From the NCBI GenBank assembly GCA_039027055.1, contig JBCCLD010000202.1:1-8569 (forward strand): 8,569 nucleotides of DNA, in the 5' to 3' direction. Origin of the DNA: JBCBEX01 sp039027055 (lineage in GTDB: Bacteria; Bacteroidota; Rhodothermia; Rhodothermales; Rubricoccaceae). The translations under genes and the position numbers were made by a program. A model generated the notes under the pieces. The model was not told where the DNA came from. It did no database searches and was given only the letters and a program-made list of their open reading frames with translations. Position 1 is the first letter of the stretch. Each line of letters begins with the position of its first letter. Shown here piece by piece: positions 5,776 through 8,569 of the stretch.

Positions 5776-6297
5776 ATGGGCCAGCAACAACTCCTCCTCC
5801 TCGTGCTCGGCATCGTGATCGTCGGCCTCGCGGTCGTGGTCGGCATTCAGAGCTTCACGGAGAACCAGCAGAAATCGCAGATTGACACCTACACGCAGAT
5901 GGGCGTGGAGATGGGCGCTGAGATCATCGCGTGGTACAAGAAGCCCACGGCCATGGGCGGCGGCGGCGAAGTCGCATCCAGCCTCGCGTCGATTGGCGTG
6001 CAGGACCTCGGCTATGACGAAGGCCGCTCTGACTCCGGCACGTGGGGCTCCCGCACGGGCACGCTCAACAGCGGCGTCTACCGCTTCGTCTACCCGAGCA
6101 GCACCGCGCCCTACCTCCACATCCACGAAGACCCGATTGCCACGGGCTCCGTGCGCGTGGAAGTGCACGTCTTCGGCCCCCACCCGGAGTGCATGGTCAC
6201 GCGCACCGACTACTACGCCGAGTCGACGACCTGGAGCGACGGCAAGGCCAGCAGCGCATTGCCGGACAACCCCAACGGCACGCTCTGCACCTGGTAG
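5776..6297 (+). CDS. Pilin-like envelope protein with minimal leader, tandem copy 1
   Basis: This is a 173-residue protein of no named function. It begins MGQQQLLLLVLGIVIVG: no positively charged signal peptide, just MG before Gln, then one hydrophobic helix (about 6-27) that continues into an amphipathic helix (about 28-56). This is the shape of a type IV pilin N-terminus. YKKPTAMGGGG (54-64) follows, then a probable beta-rich C-terminal domain with PYLHIHE (112-118), VRVEVHVFGP (126-135) and two Cys, C139 and C171, close to the Cys-Thr-Trp end. Such a Cys pair resembles the C-terminal disulfide loop of type IV pilins. I recall uncharacterised Ignavibacteria/Bacteroidota proteins with the same GQQQLLL start and KP...GGGG motif. 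The ATG at 5776 was chosen because the paralogue has an in-frame TGA just before the equivalent ATG, which rules out the longer frame from 5668. The pilin assignment is inference. Confidence 0.85.
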   Translation: MGQQQLLLLVLGIVIVGLAVVVGIQSFTENQQKSQIDTYTQMGVEMGAEIIAWYKKPTAMGGGGEVASSLASIGVQDLGYDEGRSDSGTWGSRTGTLNSGVYRFVYPSSTAPYLHIHEDPIATGSVRVEVHVFGPHPECMVTRTDYYAESTTWSDGKASSALPDNPNGTLCTW

Positions 6298-6328
6298 TTG
6301 CGTCCCTACCTGGTAGTTGCGTCCCTAC
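6291..6328. repeat. 19-bp perfect tandem duplication spanning the stop codon of pilin-like gene 1
   Basis: CTGGTAGTTGCGTCCCTAC occurs at 6291-6309 and again, with no spacer, at 6310-6328. The first copy contains the last Trp codon and the TAG stop; the second lies wholly in the 3' untranslated region. It looks like a recent slippage or duplication event that leaves the protein unchanged. Confidence 0.9.
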
Positions 6329-6350
6329 CCGGACGGCACCTGCGTCCCGG
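6329..6350 (+). terminator. Weak hairpin after pilin-like gene 1
   Basis: CCGGACG (6329-6335) can pair with CGTCCCGG (6343-6350) with one bulged C and a 7-base loop. There is no T-run. It would be the only candidate for separating transcription of the two paralogues. Confidence 0.25.
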
Positions 6351-6539
6351 CGGCTCTAGCTGTCGGGGCGCTTGCGCGTCTGGGGCAGCGTGACCGGGGC
6401 ACGGCTGTGTACTTCTTACCCGACAGGGTGCCGTAGCGAAGGCGGCGCTGGGGTACGCAGCGCGATGGTGCTGTCGCGTGACGGTGTCAATGTGCTCGTT
6501 CTGTTGGCAAGAGCAGGCAGGGCCGGCAGTGCTGTCCGT

Positions 6540-6592
6540 TGGGTGGCACGTGCTTTGTCTGGGCTGTCCAGTGTCTCCACCCCCCTACACCC
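6540..6592 (+). promoter_or_regulatory. Upstream block conserved between the two pilin-like genes (copy 2)
   Basis: TGGGTGGCACGTGCTTTGTC, then CCAGTGTCTCC and CCCTACACCC, matches the block at 5708-5760. The last ~16 bases before the ATG (GAATTCGTTCTGACTC) differ from copy 1 and contain an in-frame TGA at 6603-6605. An independent promoter/leader for gene 2 is the simplest reading. Confidence 0.5.
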
Positions 6593-6608
6593 GAATTCGT
6601 TCTGACTC

Positions 6609-7133
6609 ATGGGCCAACAACAGCTCCTCCTCCTTGTGCTCGGCATCGTGATCGTCGGCATCGCTGTGGTCACGGGCATCGAGAGCTTCGAGGAGAACCA
6701 GGCGAAGTCTGAGTTCGACCGCTACGCCCAGATGGGCGTCGAGCTAGCGGCCGAGATCATCGCGTGGTACCAGAAGCCGGCCGCGCTGGGTGGGGCTGGC
6801 GAGGACCCATCCAAGTTGGCGACGATTACCATTTCCGACCTGGGCTATCCCCTCGACGCCGCAAACACCCACGCTGGAAAGTCGCGCACGGCCACGACGG
6901 CCAACGGCGTCCGGCGTCACGTCGTCCAGAACGGGACGGTGCCCTACATCCACATCCACGAGATTCCCACACAGGCAGGCATGACGCGGGTGGAGGTCTT
7001 CGTCTTCGGGCCGCGCCCTGGTTGCCTCGTGCTGCGGAGCGACTTCTGGCAGGAGTCCGACACCTGGACCGACGGCAACAGCGACGACAGCTCGACGCCC
7101 CCGAACCCTGACGCGACGCAATGCACCTGGTAA
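6609..7133 (+). CDS. Pilin-like envelope protein with minimal leader, tandem copy 2
   Basis: This 174-residue paralogue of the preceding protein is about 55-60% identical by eye, with the first 17 residues identical. It shares the MG|QQQ start, the hydrophobic helix (about 6-27), the amphipathic continuation (QMGVELAAEIIAWYQKP, 41-57), GGAGE (61-65), PYIHIHE (112-118), TRVEVFVFGP (126-135), and the Cys pair C139 and C172 with the Cys-Thr-Trp terminus. Residues 81-110 are almost unrelated between copies, suggesting a variable exposed region on a conserved scaffold. An in-frame TGA two codons before the ATG fixes the start. No prepilin peptidase or assembly ATPase lies in the window, so pilus assembly, a minor-pilin role or a simple membrane anchor all remain possible. 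Confidence 0.85.
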   Translation: MGQQQLLLLVLGIVIVGIAVVTGIESFEENQAKSEFDRYAQMGVELAAEIIAWYQKPAALGGAGEDPSKLATITISDLGYPLDAANTHAGKSRTATTANGVRRHVVQNGTVPYIHIHEIPTQAGMTRVEVFVFGPRPGCLVLRSDFWQESDTWTDGNSDDSSTPPNPDATQCTW

Positions 7134-7186
7134 CGGAGTTGCCGAGTGACGGAAGCGCCTGGTGCTATGCCAAGTGGGAAGGAAGA

Positions 7187-7227
7187 GCAAACGTCTGACT
7201 GCGTTGGCTATACCTGTCACGTTTAGC
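7187..7227. terminator. Imperfect hairpin between convergent pilin-like gene 2 and pyrD, possible bidirectional terminator
   Basis: GCAAACGTCTGAC (7187-7199) is complementary, with small bulges, to GTCACGTTTAGC (7216-7227); the AAACGT/ACGTTT core is perfect. A further GCCAAG/CTTGGC pair (7169-7174 / 7227-7232) frames it. The A-rich and T-rich edges of the stem suit termination in both directions, and the hairpin lies in the 119-base gap between two converging genes. Confidence 0.4.
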
Positions 7228-7252
7228 TTGGCGCGTGGCAGGGGTGTGAGCA

Positions 7253-8392
7253 CTAGGTACCAGCGCCAACGGTCTCGCTGCCCACAGCTTCGGCGAGGGT
7301 GCCGAAGCCGTCGCGGTCGAGGAAGCGGATGAGGTCGCGGTTGATGCGCCCCACCAGGGCCGGGCCTTCGTAGACAAGCCCCGTGTAGAGCTCGACCAGC
7401 GAGGCCCCGGCGCGGATCTTCTCGTAGGCGGCGGCGCCCGAGTCCACGCCGCCGACGCCGATGATCGGGGCCGCGCCATCGGTGAGACGGTAGAGGTGCC
7501 GCACGAGGGCGGTTGAGCGTGCCTGGAGCGGCGCCCCGCTGAGGCCGCCGCGCCCGATCCGGTCGAGCGCGGCGGCGTCGGCGGTGAGCCCCGAGCGATC
7601 CGAGGCCGTGTTGGTAGCGATGAAGCCATCGACGTCGTGCTCGAGGCACAGCGCAACCAACTCGTCTATGCCACCGAAGTCGGGCTGGCCGTCCACGAGC
7701 ATGGGCGGGGAGAACTTGACGAGCACGGGTGGGCGAGCGCCGAGGTCGTCGAGGACGGCCTGCACGCGGGTGAGCAGGCCATCGAGCGCCGCAGGCTCTT
7801 CGAAGGTCTTCCCCTCAGCCGTGTTGGGGCACGACACGTTGAGCGCGAGGTAGCCCGCGTGCCGCGCGACGTGCCGCACGGACGTGGCAAAGTCGTCCAG
7901 TGCTGCGTCTCCGAGGATGTCTGCGCTGTGGGTCTTGGCGACGTTCACGCCCAGCACAAAGCCCTCCGGTGCGGGCGTCGAGGCGAGGCGCTCGGCCACG
8001 GCTGCGGCGCCGTCGTTGTTGAGGCCCATCCGGTTGACGAGCGCGCTGTCGTCGGGCAGCCGGAAGGCGCGCGGTGTCGGGTTGCCCGTGCTCGGGAGCG
8101 CCGTCACCGAGCCGACCTCGGCGAAGCCGAAGCCGAGGGCGTCCCAGAACGGCACCCGCGCCGCGTTCTTGTCGAAGCCCGCCGCGAGGCCTACGGGGTT
8201 GCGAAAGCGCAGACCGCCCCGGTCGGGCCAGAGCGTCTGCGCGAGCCGCGCGCCCGTGGGCTGCTCCTCGAAGGCAAACAGGCGACGGACCACGCCGGGC
8301 ACCTGCTGTCCCACGCCTGCGGCAGCCATGCCCGCGTGGTGCGCCTGCTCCGCGTCGAGCCAGAAGAGGAAGGGGCGGAGGCGGCGGTACAT
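7253..8392 (-). CDS. pyrD: Dihydroorotate dehydrogenase, class 2-like (quinone-dependent)
   Basis: PyrD oxidises dihydroorotate to orotate in pyrimidine synthesis. Class 2 enzymes are FMN proteins on the inner membrane that pass electrons to quinone. The 379-residue product has the class 2 N-terminal extension (MYRRLRPFLFWLDAEQAHHAG), then AGFDKNA (71-77), VGSVTALPSTGNPTPRAFRLP (93-113), NRMGLNNDG (120-128), VLVKFSPP (223-230), ATNT (259-262), RGGLSGAPL (281-289) and the phosphate-binding IGVGGVDSG (311-319) plus ELYTGLVYEGP (334-344). The catalytic-base segment reads LNVSCPNT: C188 stands where class 2 enzymes normally have Ser (SSPNT), as in class 1. The start at 8392 gives the normal family N-terminus; an in-frame ATG at 8452 would add 20 Pro-rich residues translated from the C-rich leader. 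It converges on the pilin-like pair. Confidence 0.94.
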   Translation of the reverse strand: MYRRLRPFLFWLDAEQAHHAGMAAAGVGQQVPGVVRRLFAFEEQPTGARLAQTLWPDRGGLRFRNPVGLAAGFDKNAARVPFWDALGFGFAEVGSVTALPSTGNPTPRAFRLPDDSALVNRMGLNNDGAAAVAERLASTPAPEGFVLGVNVAKTHSADILGDAALDDFATSVRHVARHAGYLALNVSCPNTAEGKTFEEPAALDGLLTRVQAVLDDLGARPPVLVKFSPPMLVDGQPDFGGIDELVALCLEHDVDGFIATNTASDRSGLTADAAALDRIGRGGLSGAPLQARSTALVRHLYRLTDGAAPIIGVGGVDSGAAAYEKIRAGASLVELYTGLVYEGPALVGRINRDLIRFLDRDGFGTLAEAVGSETVGAGT

Positions 8393-8407
8393 GGCAGGCA
8401 GGGTTGG
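8393..8407 (-). promoter_or_regulatory. C-rich leader directly before the pyrD start
   Basis: On the minus strand CCAACCCTGCCTGCC abuts the ATG. It nearly equals the 15 bases before ccoP. The wider leader (8393-8440) is C/T-rich with no Shine-Dalgarno. Confidence 0.35.
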
Positions 8408-8482
8408 AGGTGAGAAGGGGGAAGGTAGAAGAGGTGGCGCGTGTCGCGGCACACGAGGGCGTCCCCATCGGTGAAGCGGGGC

Positions 8483-8542
8483 ACCTTCGACCTTCGACCT
8501 TCGACCTTCGACCTTCGACCTTCGACCTTCGACCTTCGACCT
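8483..8542. repeat. Perfect heptamer tandem array, unit ACCTTCG, about 8.6 copies
   Basis: Sixty bases have exact period 7 with no mismatch (one A, eight CCTTCGA units, then CCT). The period is not a multiple of three, so the array would encode a 7-residue repeat in every frame; nothing suggests it is translated. In the GACCTTC register it resembles the GACCYNN units before ccoQ. It lies about 90 bases upstream of pyrD, reading toward the right window edge on the + strand. Confidence 0.95.
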
Positions 8543-8569
8543 ACCAGCCCGGCAAGAAGCTCAAGCCCC
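8543..8569. other. Unassigned window edge
   Basis: The last 27 bases contain no start codon. On the minus strand they could be the C-terminus of a gene ending ...GLSFLPGW with a TAG at 8542-8544, directly beside the heptamer array. On the plus strand they could be the leader of a gene starting beyond the window. Too little is present to decide. Confidence 0.3.

Larger units (their letters stand above)
6298..6608. other. 311-bp gap between the two pilin-like genes
   Basis: The gap holds the second half of the 19-bp duplication, a weak hairpin at 6329-6350, about 190 bases in which I see nothing recognisable, and from 6540 the duplicated upstream block of gene 2. A 77-codon frame (6372-6605, TTG start) crosses it. 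It has no family resemblance, and its only conserved part (SVSTPLHPN) comes from the duplicated leader DNA, so I do not call it a gene. Confidence 0.6.

Noticed and set aside
6372..6605. 77-codon frame between the pilin-like genes
   Set aside because: It has a TTG start and no family resemblance, and it ends in the duplicated control block.
8393..8452. 20-residue N-terminal extension of PyrD
   Set aside because: The Pro/Leu-rich residues come from the C-rich leader; the family N-terminus begins MYRRLRP at 8392.
8483..8542. CRISPR array
   Set aside because: The units are 7 bases long, contiguous and without spacers; this is a simple tandem repeat.

Overview
The window is about 8.6 kb of GC-rich, densely coding bacterial chromosome. 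I suggest a Rhodothermales-type lineage of the Bacteroidota sensu lato, or a relative. This is inference from four things: high G+C, almost no Shine-Dalgarno motifs before clear start codons, a ccoN-ccoO-ccoQ-ccoP operon with an unfused CcoN and CcoO, and a pair of 'MGQQQLLL...' pilin-like proteins of a type I recall from Ignavibacteria and Rhodothermia. A marker gene would be needed to confirm it.

Layout. (1) Bases 1-2926, + strand: the 3' two thirds of ccoN, then ccoO, ccoQ and ccoP, which encode a cbb3-type (C-family) high-affinity cytochrome c oxidase. CcoN holds the binuclear centre. CcoO and CcoP each carry one CxxCH heme c site. CcoP is short, with one heme domain instead of the usual two. 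Each gap between these genes holds a different repetitive element: a long inverted repeat of the widespread 'GTCATCCTGAGCG...' type between ccoN and ccoO, five exact-period heptamers before ccoQ, and a second inverted repeat with competing pairings between ccoQ and ccoP. A large nested inverted repeat separates ccoP from the convergent next gene. (2) Bases 3024-5501, - strand: a secreted S9-family serine peptidase (beta-propeller plus alpha/beta-hydrolase) with an acidic Asp/Ser-rich insert and a GGSYAG nucleophile elbow. (3) Bases 5502-7133, + strand: two tandem paralogues (173 and 174 aa, about 55-60% identical by eye). Each has a minimal 'MG' leader, one N-terminal hydrophobic helix, a conserved HIHE motif and a C-terminal Cys pair, and looks like a type IV pilin. 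Their upstream DNA is also duplicated. (4) Bases 7253-8392, - strand: pyrD, a class 2-like dihydroorotate dehydrogenase with Cys, not the class 2 Ser, at the catalytic-base position. (5) Bases 8483-8542: a perfect heptamer tandem array at the window end.

The oxidase genes form one functional unit (terminal respiration, cytoplasmic membrane). PyrD would feed electrons from dihydroorotate into the same quinone pool. The peptidase and the pilin-like pair look like independent cell-envelope or secreted functions. The least described parts are the tandem pilin-like pair with its duplicated control region, and the GACC-type heptamers that abut a start codon.
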